A DNA stretch of 64,000 bases. Origin: Desulfohalobiaceae bacterium S24. Lineage in GTDB: Bacteria > Desulfobacterota > Desulfovibrionia > Desulfovibrionales > Desulfothermaceae. Both the position numbers and the translations under genes were made by a program. The notes under the pieces are model-generated. The model was not told where the DNA came from. It made no database searches and saw only the letters and a list, made by a program, of their open reading frames with translations. Location of the stretch: NCBI GenBank assembly GCA_011389765.1, contig JAABTT010000007.1:18605-82604 (forward strand), written 5' to 3'. Below are positions 15,801-24,108 of the stretch, one piece after another (within the stretch, counting starts at the first letter, position 1; each line of letters starts with the position of its first letter).

Positions 15801-16948
15801 ACCGCGTCGCAATCAATCCAGAGTTGATCACTTGGGCGTGCGAGCGTGCGGGGTTGGACGCGATCGACTTGACAGGGCGTTTCCCCAAGCTTCCCGAATG
15901 GGAAAGCGGCACGTTGCAGCCAACATTGCGTCAGCTTGAGAGCTTCGCGCGGACAGTGCATGTTCCCATCGGCTATCTTTTTCTGCCCGAACCACCGGCA
16001 GAGCCGTTGCCGATTCCGGATTTCCGCACCATCGCTGGACGAGGAGACACCCGGCCAAGCCCGAACCTGCTGGATACGCTGTATCTGTGTCAGCAGCGGC
16101 AAGAATGGTTTTGCAACTATGCCCGTATGCATGGCCTGGAGCCGTTGGCTTTCGTTGGTCACTCGCACATAGTGAATGAGCCTGTCGAGGTGGCGGACAG
16201 GATTCGCAGAGAACTTGGGCTTTCGATTGCCGAACGGCAGCAACTCCCGAGCTGGACTGAAGGCTTGCGCCAGCTCGTGGCCAAATCGGAAGATGCTGGC
16301 GTGCTGGTGATGGCCAGCTCCATCGTGGGCAGTAATAGTCACCGCAAGCTCGACGTGAACGAGTTTCGCGGTTTTGCACTGGTTGATGATCTCGCACCGC
16401 TGGTATTCATCAACGCCGCTGACAGCAAGTCTGCGCAGATGTTCACGCTGGTTCATGAACTGGCGCATTTGTGGCTGGGGGAAAGCGGCGTTTCTGATGT
16501 TGAAGCTGGCCGCCTGCCGGATCAGGCGGTTGAGCGCTGGTGTAACACCGTGGCCGCCGAAGTCCTGATGCCGCTTGAACAGTTCCGGGCGACCCATGCG
16601 CCGGGTGCACCGGTTCTGGAGGAAATCCAACGGCTTGCGCGACTATTCAAGGTCAGCACCCTGGTCGCCCTCCGTCGTTTGTTTGATGCGGGATTGATCG
16701 ACCAGCCAACGCTTTGGGAATTCTATCGGCAAGAGCTGGCTCGAATACGGGCGCTGGACCGAGGAGGAGCGGGGGGTGGAGACTTTTATCGCACCCTGGG
16801 TGCTCGCACGGGTAAGCGTTTCGCCAGGGCCGTATTGTCCAGCACGCTGGAAGGGCAGACCCTGTTTCAGGACGCGTTTCGCATGCTTGGTATGCGCAAG
16901 ACTTCCACGTTCTATGCGGCGGCACGGGAGTTGAGGGTTATGCTGTGA
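15797..16948 (+). CDS. XRE-like/ImmA-IrrE family zinc metallopeptidase
   Basis: A 383-residue protein with an N-terminal Cro/C1-like DNA-binding region (about residues 1-65; ITWACERAGLDAIDL, LPEWESG, PIGYLFLPEPP) followed by an ImmA/IrrE peptidase domain. The zinc site is HELAH in LVHELAHLWLG (about residues 217-226), with downstream acidic residues (CNTVAAEVLMP) giving the third ligand. Enzymes of this type cut repressors to switch on mobile elements or stress genes. It starts within the stop of the previous gene and overlaps the PIN gene by four bases, so the three are coupled. It is intact although hsdM, hsdS and hsdR around it are broken. Confidence 0.88.
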   Translation: MNRVAINPELITWACERAGLDAIDLTGRFPKLPEWESGTLQPTLRQLESFARTVHVPIGYLFLPEPPAEPLPIPDFRTIAGRGDTRPSPNLLDTLYLCQQRQEWFCNYARMHGLEPLAFVGHSHIVNEPVEVADRIRRELGLSIAERQQLPSWTEGLRQLVAKSEDAGVLVMASSIVGSNSHRKLDVNEFRGFALVDDLAPLVFINAADSKSAQMFTLVHELAHLWLGESGVSDVEAGRLPDQAVERWCNTVAAEVLMPLEQFRATHAPGAPVLEEIQRLARLFKVSTLVALRRLFDAGLIDQPTLWEFYRQELARIRALDRGGAGGGDFYRTLGARTGKRFARAVLSSTLEGQTLFQDAFRMLGMRKTSTFYAAARELRVML

Positions 16949-17448
16949 GTTATCTGCTTGACGCCAATGTCTTCATCCAGGCCAAGAATCTTCATTACGG
17001 CCTGGACTTCTGTCCCGCGTTTTGGGATTGGCTGGTCGAGAACAATGCGGCAGGCCAGGTGTTCAGCATTGACAAGGTGGCGGATGAAATGAGCGCAGGC
17101 GAGGATGAACTGACCGGTTGGATACGGACGCACGGGAAGGATTTATTTTTGAAGACCGATGTAGGCGTTGCGGCCCGTTTCGGAGATGTGAGCAACTGGG
17201 CCATGGGGCAGAACTATGAGGCGGCGGCCATCAACACCTTTTTGCAGGTGGCGGATTTCTATCTTGTGGCCCATGCATTGGTGGGTGGACACGTCATTGT
17301 GACGCACGAAGTGCCTGCGAACTCGGTAAAGCGCATCAAGATCCCCAATGCCTGTATCGGTATGGATCTTCGATTCATGACGCCATATGATATGTTGCGG
17401 CGGGAGCGAGCGAGATTTGTCTTGGGGCAAAGGGCTGTAGCGGAGTAG
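16945..17448 (+). CDS. PIN-like DUF4411 family protein
   Basis: A 167-residue PIN-fold protein of the DUF4411 family. It opens SYLLDANVFIQAKN, with the first acidic catalytic residue (Asp), then a FWDWLVENN helix, an Asp/Glu-rich middle and VIVTHEVPANSVKRIKIPN near the C-terminus. It uses a GTG start inside the ImmA stop. DUF4411 next to an ImmA/XRE protein is a recurrent toxin-antitoxin-like arrangement; here RNase activity and neutralisation by the upstream protein are inferred. Intact. Confidence 0.84.
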   Translation: MSYLLDANVFIQAKNLHYGLDFCPAFWDWLVENNAAGQVFSIDKVADEMSAGEDELTGWIRTHGKDLFLKTDVGVAARFGDVSNWAMGQNYEAAAINTFLQVADFYLVAHALVGGHVIVTHEVPANSVKRIKIPNACIGMDLRFMTPYDMLRRERARFVLGQRAVAE

Positions 17449-17474
17449 TCTTCCATTTCCGTATTGAAGGAAAT

Positions 17475-18929
17475 ATGGGAAAAAGTCTGTCAGAAAAACA
17501 AGTCGAACAGGCAGCGCTCGGTTGGTTCGAGGCGCTGGGCTACGATGTACGCAAGGGTGCGGATATCTCGCCAGGGTCGGATACCCCGTTGCGCGACAGC
17601 CATGAGCACGTGGTGCTGGAGCCCGGGCTGCGGGCGGCACTGCGCAGAATCAATGGCCATTTGCCTGAAGAGGCCATAGAACAGGCCATACGAGTTGTCG
17701 TCCGGCCCCCGGAACCCACGCTCCCACAGAATAATCGCTGGTTTCATCGGCTTCTCACTGACGGTATCGATGTGGAATACCGAAATCAAGGCGATGAAAC
17801 GCGAGGCGATAAGGCGTGGCTTGCTGACTTCTCCAGGCCTTCGGCAAATGACTTCCTGATCGCCCGGCAGTTTACGGTCAAGACGGGCAACAGGACCCGC
17901 CGGGCCGATCTGGTGGTGTTTATCAACGGCTTGCCCATCGCCATCATCGAATTGAAAGATCCAGCCGATGAACAGGCGGATCTGTGGAAGGCGTACCGTC
18001 AGCTTCAGGATTATAAAGAACAGGTCCCCGGCCTGTTTACCTACAACGAACTGATGGTGATCAGTGACGGGGCGATTACTCGGGTCGGGTCACTGACATC
18101 AAGCTCGGATCGCTTTTCGCCGTGGCGCTCTATCGAAGATATGGCCCGTCCGGGCGAACCAACACTGGAAGCCCTGGCAACCGGGCTTTTCGCACCGCAG
18201 CGACTGCTGGACTACCTGCACAGGTGTGTGATCTTTGAAGAGAATGACCGGACCGGAGAAATCGGCAAGAAAATCGCCGGATATCATCAATTCCGGGCCA
18301 TGAAGAAGGCCCGGGAATCTGTGAAAGCGGCATTGCGACCACCAACCGGGACAGGTGACGGCCGCGGCGGTGTTATCTGGCACACGCAGGGGTCGGGAAA
18401 GAGCCTGACCATGCTGATGCTTTCCGGGGCGCTCATCAGTGAAAAACAGCTCGCCAACCCCACGATAGTTGTCGTAACAGACCGCAATGACCTCGACGGA
18501 CAGCTTTTCGGCACATTTGCCTACGGTCGAGCGCTGTTGCGCCAGGAACCGGAGCAGGCCGACAGCCGCGATGACCTGGCAGCCAGGCTCAACCGAGCTT
18601 CCGGTGGCGTGGTATTTACGACCATTCAGAAATTCGAGGAACGCGACGGTCCGGTCAGCGAACGTTCGAACATTGTCGTGCTGGCTGATGAGGCACACCG
18701 CAGCCAATACGGATTTCTGGAAGAATTCTCTGACTTCGCCACGATTATTGGAAAGCAAAATTCCCTGATTGGTCAAGAAGAATATTTTTGGCGCGGGAAG
18801 CCTTTTTGCAGTCATTCGCTCCCGCACCAAGAGAAGAAATTGGGCACCGCTTCCAGCTCTTTATTTGTCGTGTGTCTGAAAATAGCGTTGCCTATTCGAA
18901 ACATACTAACCCCCAAATGGAGGAAATAA
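17475..18929 (+). pseudogene. hsdR: Type I restriction endonuclease hsdR, 3' truncated
   Basis: The first about 415 residues are clearly HsdR: the N-terminal nuclease domain with the PD-ExK element IAIIELKDPADE, then the helicase start VIWHTQGSGKSLTM (Walker A), FTTIQKFEE and VLADEAHRSQYGF (DEAH box). At about 18720 similarity ends, just before where FTGTP should follow, and 65 unrelated AT-rich codons run to a stop. HsdR is usually near 1000 residues, so the second helicase lobe and C-terminal domain are gone. It cannot translocate DNA. Confidence 0.85.
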
Positions 18930-18930
18930 T

Positions 18931-19146
18931 ATGCCCACGCTTCCACTTGAACAAATGACTGTAAAGGAGAAGCTGCAAGTCATGGAAGAGCTTTGGAGTG
19001 ATCTTTGTTGTAATCAAAACCATATTCCGGTACCTCAATGGCACAAAGACCTATTGGACAAACGGGAAAAACTAGTCAAAGGAGGCAAGGCAACATTCGT
19101 GGACTGGGAAACCGCAAAAAAACGGATAGCTGATAGAATATCATGA
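18931..19146 (+). CDS. Addiction-module antitoxin (putative addiction module component family)
   Basis: A 71-residue acidic and helical protein beginning MPTLPLEQMTVKEKLQVMEELW, the hallmark of the small addiction-module component family paired with RelE/ParE toxins. The C-terminus WETAKKRIADRI is the toxin-binding part. A GGAGG ribosome site precedes ATG 18931. It overlaps the toxin gene by four bases (ATGA). It directly abuts the hsdR break, so arrival of this AT-rich module may have cut off hsdR. Confidence 0.87.
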   Translation: MPTLPLEQMTVKEKLQVMEELWSDLCCNQNHIPVPQWHKDLLDKREKLVKGGKATFVDWETAKKRIADRIS

Positions 19147-19439
19147 AAATTCGTATAATTGATCAAGCGGTAGATGATCTTGTTGATGGGTACAATTTCT
19201 ATGAGGATCAAGCACCTGGGCTTGGGACGTATTTTCTGGATTGCCTATATTCGGACGTTGAGTCGCTTGTGTTGTATGCGGGTATACATCGGATCGTCCA
19301 TAGTAATTATCATCGTATGCTATCGGAAAAATTCCCTTTCGCAATTTATTATACCATTTCAGGAGATGAGATAAATATTCACGCGATTATCGACTGTCGC
19401 CGAGACCCCGCATGGATTCGAGACCGTCTGAAAATATAG
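19143..19439 (+). CDS. RelE/ParE family toxin
   Basis: A 98-residue protein of the RelE/ParE fold: MKIRIIDQAVDDLVDGYNFYEDQ, a VHSNYHRMLSEKFPFAIYY strand pair and a C-terminal IIDCRRDPAWIRDRL. These blocks are typical of ParE-like gyrase or ribosome toxins. Coupled to the antitoxin by an ATGA overlap. AT-rich composition like its partner suggests transfer. Confidence 0.87.
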   Translation: MKIRIIDQAVDDLVDGYNFYEDQAPGLGTYFLDCLYSDVESLVLYAGIHRIVHSNYHRMLSEKFPFAIYYTISGDEINIHAIIDCRRDPAWIRDRLKI

Positions 19440-19480
19440 AGAACAAGCCAGTGTACCTGATGCCAAACGTGAGTGAATAA

Positions 19481-19518
19481 TCTCCTTGACGTGAGCCTTG
19501 ACGGCACCTTGACGGGAT
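19481..19518 (+). repeat. Three short direct repeats
   Basis: The word CCTTGACG occurs three times at 11-13 base spacing just after the toxin gene. Helical-turn spacing is typical of protein-binding sites, but no gene start follows closely. Function unknown. Confidence 0.3.
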
Positions 19519-19685
19519 CGGAGCGCGGCAACTATCTGATTATAATTTATAAGACGTTCTGAGAAGGGCAATTTTACATCTTAAACAAACTATTACACCT
19601 TGGCTAATGAGAGAAAAAAAACAAGGAGGACATTATGGCCAAAGCAGACGGACCATTGCTGGACACCGGAGATCGGTTCCCAAGC

Positions 19686-19857
19686 CTCGTATGAAACTTC
19701 AAATTCCTCTCATCAGGGTCGCTATCGGTATCGGAATCGGTATCGAGAAATGATATGATGAGGATTAAGACTTCGATTCCGATAGCGATAGCGATCCCGA
19801 CCGGGATTTCTTTCTGAGGTTTCTTCATTGATCAAACTGACCGGGCCGCCCGGCCAA
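19686..19857 (+). repeat. Interspersed repeat, copy B, inserted in the selenoprotein gene
   Basis: Begins CTCGTATGAAACTTC and ends in the palindrome GGCCGGCG after GATCAAACTGACCGGG. The middle has two runs of hexamer-like TCGGTA/GATAGC words in opposite orientation around GAGGATTAAGACTTC. The same block occurs inverted at about 58445-58645. It splits the peroxiredoxin-like reading frame exactly between two codons blocks that join in relatives. Confidence 0.85.
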
Positions 19858-19966
19858 CGGCCGGCGCTGACAATTGAGACAGTCGCCCACGGGCGGGTCC
19901 AAATAGATGAGCATTTCACCAGGGGCTATGGGGTGGTCCTGATCTATCGCGGGCACTGGTGACCGT

Positions 19967-19999
19967 TCTGCAGTCAGCAGTTGGCTGACTTCCAGCAGA
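19967..19999 (+). promoter_or_regulatory. Candidate bacterial SECIS hairpin
   Basis: Upper stem GTCAGC (19973-19978) with GCTGAC (19984-19989), loop AGTTG with G in second place; lower stem TCTGC with GCAGA. The loop begins 16 bases after the in-frame TGA, inside the distance known for bacterial SECIS elements, and the stem lies within coding sequence as those elements do. Confidence 0.55.
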
Positions 20000-20061
20000 G
20001 CATGGAGGACTTCAGGGCTGAAAACATGGCCCATCGGCCGGCTCAAGGCGGCCAATGTCCT

Positions 20062-20259
20062 GGCCCTGGTCAGGTATTACAAGCAAAACAGGGATTAATC
20101 ATGCTCGACTACCAGGGAGTCGCGGCCGAGGACCTCAACCGCCTGGACAGTTATCTCCAGTCCCTGATCGACACTGAGGTTGGATCACTCTCCAGAGCGT
20201 CCCAGAAACCCTTCTGGATCAACGACCGCTACAACTGGTCCCTCAACGAAAAACCGTAG
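20062..20259 (+). pseudogene. DUF547 domain fragment
   Basis: In the same frame as the selenoprotein remnant a piece resembling the N-terminal part of DUF547 follows: MLDYQGVAAEDLNRLDSYL, then SLSRASQKPFWINDRYN. DUF547 proteins go on for another 150 or more residues after the WIN-YN motif; here a stop comes 10 codons later. It has no start signal of its own. It looks like a truncated gene joined to the peroxiredoxin fragment by deletion. Confidence 0.5.
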
Positions 20260-20285
20260 CTGAAACACTGGCAGATGCCTGAGTT

Positions 20286-20790
20286 TCAGATCTTCCCATG
20301 TTGAATTTCGCCCTTATCAGTGACCGGGACCAAATCAGACCTGTCCAAGACACCCTGAATCAGAAGGGGGTGAAGGATGAGGCTGGCAGCAATGGCCACA
20401 AAGGCCAGGCATCAGAATCTTGTCCTGAAGATCTCCCCAGGCTGTTTCTTTCTGCCAGGACCGGGCAAAGGTCAGCGCAGCCATGAGTACGCAGATAACC
20501 CCGGAAACCCCCAGGAATTCTTCAGCCAGGACAAAAGATCCATAAGCCAGGATCAGGGACATGCTGGTGGTGAAGAAGACATGATGCTCGTGCCAGACAC
20601 GGAGAAGCCAGGCTCCAAGCCAGCCCATAAACAGTCCAGCGGGCAGGGCCGCCAGCACAGCCCACGCAAACGCTCCGAGTGTCCTGTAAAGGTGCAGATC
20701 AGACCCTTCCAGCACCATTCCGGTGATCACCGAAAAGACCACCACGGTTGTTCCGTCGTTGAACAGGGATTCGCCTTCATGGATTTGTGT
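20286..20790 (-). pseudogene. Cation:proton antiporter (CPA1 type) remnant
   Basis: On the minus strand the frame from about 20790 reads HEGESLFNDGTTVVVFSVI, the conserved acidic-Asn-Asp transport helix of NhaP/CPA1 antiporters, then several hydrophobic segments to ARSWQKETAW. Near 20395 the frame shifts, and LAFVAIAASLILHPLL continues in another frame to a stop at 20286. The first several membrane helices are missing. It is a fragment with both a 5' loss and a frameshift. The spacer 20791-21000 shows no gene. Confidence 0.65.
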
Positions 20791-21000
20791 TCTCTACCGG
20801 CCATGTAGGCCGTAGTCTTTACTGGTTCCTTACACAAAAAGCTTGACTGAATCAAGTCTTTCAGTATTTTTGGATGGCTGTCAACATTCCGGTTTTCATC
20901 CGGATTGCAAATCATTGAGAATCATCCTATACAATAAGCGGAAATGATCTCACTCATCTAAAACCGACTGGTAAGTCTTCTTCTGAACACCAGTTATCCC

Positions 21001-21960
21001 ATGGATCTTACACTCAAGCGCATAAACAAGCACTTCAAAGGCAGAACCGTGCTCGAGGATATCAGCTTTGATGTCGGTCCCCGGGAACTCGTATCCATTA
21101 TCGGGCCCTCAGGGGTGGGGAAGACCACCTTGCTGAAAATCATTGCGCAACTCGAGCAACCCACCGGCGGAGAGGTCGTCTTTCCAGAGCCTCCTTCCAG
21201 GAAGCATCCGGTGATCCTGGTCTTTCAGGACTATGTCCTTTTCCCGGGCATGACGGTCCGGGGAAACATCGGTTTCGGTCTGAAATCGAGACGGATCAAG
21301 AAAGCTGAAATCAGGGAGCGAGTCGACCGGATGCTCGAATATTTTCGTCTTGAGGAGCAAAGCGGGCACTATCCGGCCCAGCTTTCGGCCGGGCAGAAAC
21401 AGCGGGTGGCCATCGCAAGGGCCATGATCATCAATCCGGCTGTTCTGCTTTTGGACGAACCCTTTGCCAATCTGGACCGCAGCCTGAAAATGGAGACCGC
21501 CGGTTTTATCCGAAAGACCCAAAAGGAATTCGGAATCCCCACAATCAGCGTAACCCACGACCTGGAAGAGGCCTTTGCCATGTCGGACCGGATCGGCATC
21601 CTCCTGGACGGCAGGCTCAAACAGTACGATGCCCCCAAGGAAATCTATTTTCATCCCAACTCCTATGATGTGGCCCGGTTTTTAGGTCCGGTGAACATTA
21701 TTCCCAGAAACCTGTATCAGCTGTTCGGGATCAACGGGGAGCGGGGACAACAGGACCGCATTCTGGCCAGACCTGAGAACCTGGTCCTTGAGCCTCTGGA
21801 GAACGGAGCCGGGAGGATACAGGAGGTGACCTTTGCCGGCCATTACATTGTCTATTCAGTCTCCCTGCAGGACAGGGTGTTCACCGTGTACAGCCATCAG
21901 GACAGCTTCAGACCGGGGCAGGAGGTCGCCCTGAAAATCAAGCCGTATGGGGAGCAGTAA
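21001..21960 (+). CDS. ynjD: ABC transporter ATP-binding protein (YnjD/PotA-like)
   Basis: A 319-residue ATPase of the CUT1-like importer class. Walker A is GPSGVGKT, the Q-loop FQDYVLFPGMTV, the signature LSAGQKQR, Walker B LLLDEPFANLD and the switch SVTHDLEEAF. The C-terminal 80 residues form a TOBE-like domain. It opens a four-gene importer operon and is separated from the binding-protein gene by two bases. The gene set matches the YnjBCD family, whose substrate is unsettled. Confidence 0.88.
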   Translation: MDLTLKRINKHFKGRTVLEDISFDVGPRELVSIIGPSGVGKTTLLKIIAQLEQPTGGEVVFPEPPSRKHPVILVFQDYVLFPGMTVRGNIGFGLKSRRIKKAEIRERVDRMLEYFRLEEQSGHYPAQLSAGQKQRVAIARAMIINPAVLLLDEPFANLDRSLKMETAGFIRKTQKEFGIPTISVTHDLEEAFAMSDRIGILLDGRLKQYDAPKEIYFHPNSYDVARFLGPVNIIPRNLYQLFGINGERGQQDRILARPENLVLEPLENGAGRIQEVTFAGHYIVYSVSLQDRVFTVYSHQDSFRPGQEVALKIKPYGEQ

Positions 21961-21962
21961 TC

Positions 21963-23180
21963 ATGTTGAGATCCCTTTTTGCATCGGGTGTTCTCCTGGC
22001 GATTCTCGGGACCTCGCCCATCATGCTGCAGGCCGCTGAGGAAAAGCTCCTGGAGGCATCCTTTGAGACGATTGAAGAGCAGGCGGCAGGCACCGCAGTC
22101 CACTGGTACATGTTCGGGGGCTGGGCCCATGTCAATTCCTGGGTGGACGGCTATGTGGCCGCAGAGATGAAAAAACGCTACGACATTGATCTCACCAGAG
22201 TTCCCATGGATGCCGGGGTCTTTGTGAACAAGCTGCTCAATGAAAAAGCCGCGGGCAAACAAACCGGAAGCATTGACCTCTTGTGGATCAACGGGGAGAA
22301 TTTCAAAAATGCCAAAGAGGCCGGCCTGCTCTTCGGACCTTTTGCCTCCAGGCTGCCCAATGTGCAGCAGTATGTCGATCCCAATAGTGTGGCCTTTGAT
22401 TTCGGCTATCCGGTGGAAGGCTATGAGGCCCCCTTCGGCAAGGCCCAGTTCGTGTTCGAGTATGACAGCGCGGCCATCGACTCGCCTCCCCGGACGCTGG
22501 CTGCCTTGAAAACCTGGATCAAGGCCCACCCCGGACGCTTCACCTATCCCCAGCCCCCTGATTTCACGGGATCGGCCTTCATCCGTCAGGTCTTCTATGC
22601 CCTCACCGGCGGACATGAGCAGTACCTGCAGGGGTTCGACCGGGAACTCTTCGAGCGGCAGAGCCCCAAGCTCTGGGACTTCCTGAACGCTCTCCAACCC
22701 TGGCTCTGGCAGAAAGGGCAGACCTACCCCAAGAACAGCGCATCCCTGGACACCCTTTTTTCCCGGGGCGAAGTGGCCTTCGGCATGTCCTATCACCCGC
22801 CGCACGCCCAGAACAAGATCCTGGAAGGCAGCTATCCGGAGAGCGTGCGGACCTTTGTGCTTGAAGACGGATCCATTTACAACATCCACTATACGGCCAT
22901 CCCCTTCAACGCCCCGAATAAAGCCGGGGCCATGGTTCTGGCCAATTTCCTCATTTCCGTGGAAGCCCAGCTCGCCAAGTACCGGCCGCAAGCCTGGGGT
23001 GATTTTCCGGCCCTGGATATCTCCCGGCTGAGCCCGGCGGACCGGAAACGCTTTGCAGAGGTGGATCTCGGTCCGGCCACCCTGAGTTCCGCCGAACTGG
23101 ATCCCGTGGCGGTTCCCGAAATCCCGGCCGCCTATCTCGAGGCCCTGGAACAGGGCTGGGAGGAACATGTTTTGCACTAG
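21963..23180 (+). CDS. ynjB: ABC transporter solute-binding protein (YnjB-like)
   Basis: Periplasmic binding protein of 405 residues, with a signal peptide (MLRSLFASGVLLAILGTSP, cleavage near residue 24). The family blocks WYMFGGWAHVNSWVDGYV, DLLWINGENFKNAKEAGLLFGPF and QFVFEYDSA closely resemble YnjB proteins. GGGAG precedes its ATG by 6-9 bases. It captures the substrate for the two permeases that follow. Substrate not predictable from sequence; the phosphotransferase at the end of the operon hints at an alcohol or amine-containing nutrient. Confidence 0.88.
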   Translation: MLRSLFASGVLLAILGTSPIMLQAAEEKLLEASFETIEEQAAGTAVHWYMFGGWAHVNSWVDGYVAAEMKKRYDIDLTRVPMDAGVFVNKLLNEKAAGKQTGSIDLLWINGENFKNAKEAGLLFGPFASRLPNVQQYVDPNSVAFDFGYPVEGYEAPFGKAQFVFEYDSAAIDSPPRTLAALKTWIKAHPGRFTYPQPPDFTGSAFIRQVFYALTGGHEQYLQGFDRELFERQSPKLWDFLNALQPWLWQKGQTYPKNSASLDTLFSRGEVAFGMSYHPPHAQNKILEGSYPESVRTFVLEDGSIYNIHYTAIPFNAPNKAGAMVLANFLISVEAQLAKYRPQAWGDFPALDISRLSPADRKRFAEVDLGPATLSSAELDPVAVPEIPAAYLEALEQGWEEHVLH

Positions 23181-23241
23181 AGACCAGAAATGTCCTGATC
23201 ATGGAAAGAAAGATTGCTTATTCAAGGGTGAACTGTGAACC

Positions 23242-24108
23242 ATGAAAAGCGCCAAGCTTCTCCTCAGGCTGAGCCCTCTGCTCATCCCTTACCTGATCCT
23301 GTTTTGCGGAGGCGTGTTCTTGACCGTCGGCCAGTCTCTGGGCTTTCTGACCCCACTGCCCTATACAGGCGGAACTTTCGAGGCCTATACGCAATTATTC
23401 TCGGATCCGCATTTTCTGGCTTCCTTCCTGTTTTCTCTGCAAGTAGCCCTGGCCTCAGCCTTGCTGTCCGTAACAGCCGGAACCCTGCTGGCTTACTGGG
23501 TCTGGAAGCTTCCTCAGAGATTGCAGACGGCGGCCATCGTCTACAAGATTCCCCTGATCCTGCCCCATATCGCTGTAGCCTTCGTGGTCCTGATCTTCTG
23601 GAGCCGCTCCGGGATTGTGGCTTCCCTGGCCCATTCCCTGGGACTGATCGACGCCATGCAGGAATTCCCCAATCTTCTCTATTCCGGCTGGGGTCTGGGC
23701 ATGATTCTGGCATACAGCCTGAAGGGCACTCCTTTTGCCATGCTCCTGATCATGGCCCTGCTGCTGCGTTTTGACTCCAGACAAATCCAGGCCGCTTACA
23801 TGCTTGGGGCCTCCAGACTGCAAACCTTCTTCCGGGTCGTCCTGCCCAGAATTGCACCGGCCATGCAAACCGGTTTCATCATCCTCTTTCTGTATAGTTT
23901 CGGAGCCTTTGACATCCCCTATCTCCTGAGTGAAAGCCGCCCCGGCATGTTGAGCGTCAATGTCTACAATCTCTATTTCAAGCGCGATCTGGCCCGGCGG
24001 CCCGAAGCCATGGCCATGCTCACGTTCATGTTCTGTTTCGCGGTTCTGCTCATCGTTGCCTATTCCAAAATCGTAAATCGTCTGGAAGATGCGGAGCGCA
24101 AGATATGA
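23242..24108 (+). CDS. ABC transporter permease (YnjC N-terminal-like)
   Basis: A 288-residue inner-membrane permease with six hydrophobic helices. The ATPase-contact loop is AAYMLGASRLQTFFRVVLPRI (about residues 190-210). Start at ATG 23242 after a weak AAGGGTG site. Overlaps the next permease by four bases. E. coli YnjC is one long double-domain permease; here the two halves are separate proteins. Confidence 0.88.
   Translation: MKSAKLLLRLSPLLIPYLILFCGGVFLTVGQSLGFLTPLPYTGGTFEAYTQLFSDPHFLASFLFSLQVALASALLSVTAGTLLAYWVWKLPQRLQTAAIVYKIPLILPHIAVAFVVLIFWSRSGIVASLAHSLGLIDAMQEFPNLLYSGWGLGMILAYSLKGTPFAMLLIMALLLRFDSRQIQAAYMLGASRLQTFFRVVLPRIAPAMQTGFIILFLYSFGAFDIPYLLSESRPGMLSVNVYNLYFKRDLARRPEAMAMLTFMFCFAVLLIVAYSKIVNRLEDAERKI

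Larger units (their letters stand above)
19635..20027 (+). pseudogene. AhpC/peroxiredoxin-like selenoprotein gene interrupted by a repeat
   Basis: An AAGGAGGA site precedes ATG 19635, which encodes MAKADGPLLDTGDRFPSL, the start of a peroxiredoxin-like protein. Repeat copy B then brings a stop. After it (from about 19858) the same protein resumes in one frame: LTIETVAHGRVQIDEHF, GYGVVLIYRGHW, then TGA at 19960-19962, then PFCSQQLADFQ. Relatives have Cys in that position (RGxWCPxC), so the TGA stands where the peroxidatic residue belongs and most likely encoded selenocysteine. A hairpin with bacterial SECIS geometry follows. The protein is cut off after about 25 further residues, so the gene is dead. 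Confidence 0.72.

Noticed and set aside
20900..20935. Fur-box-like AATCATTGAGAATCAT upstream of the YnjD-like gene
   Set aside because: It matches only part of the 19-base consensus, and nothing else ties the operon to iron.
21897..23177. Minus-strand frame of 426 codons
   Set aside because: It is antisense to the solute-binding protein gene, which has a clear signal peptide and family motifs.
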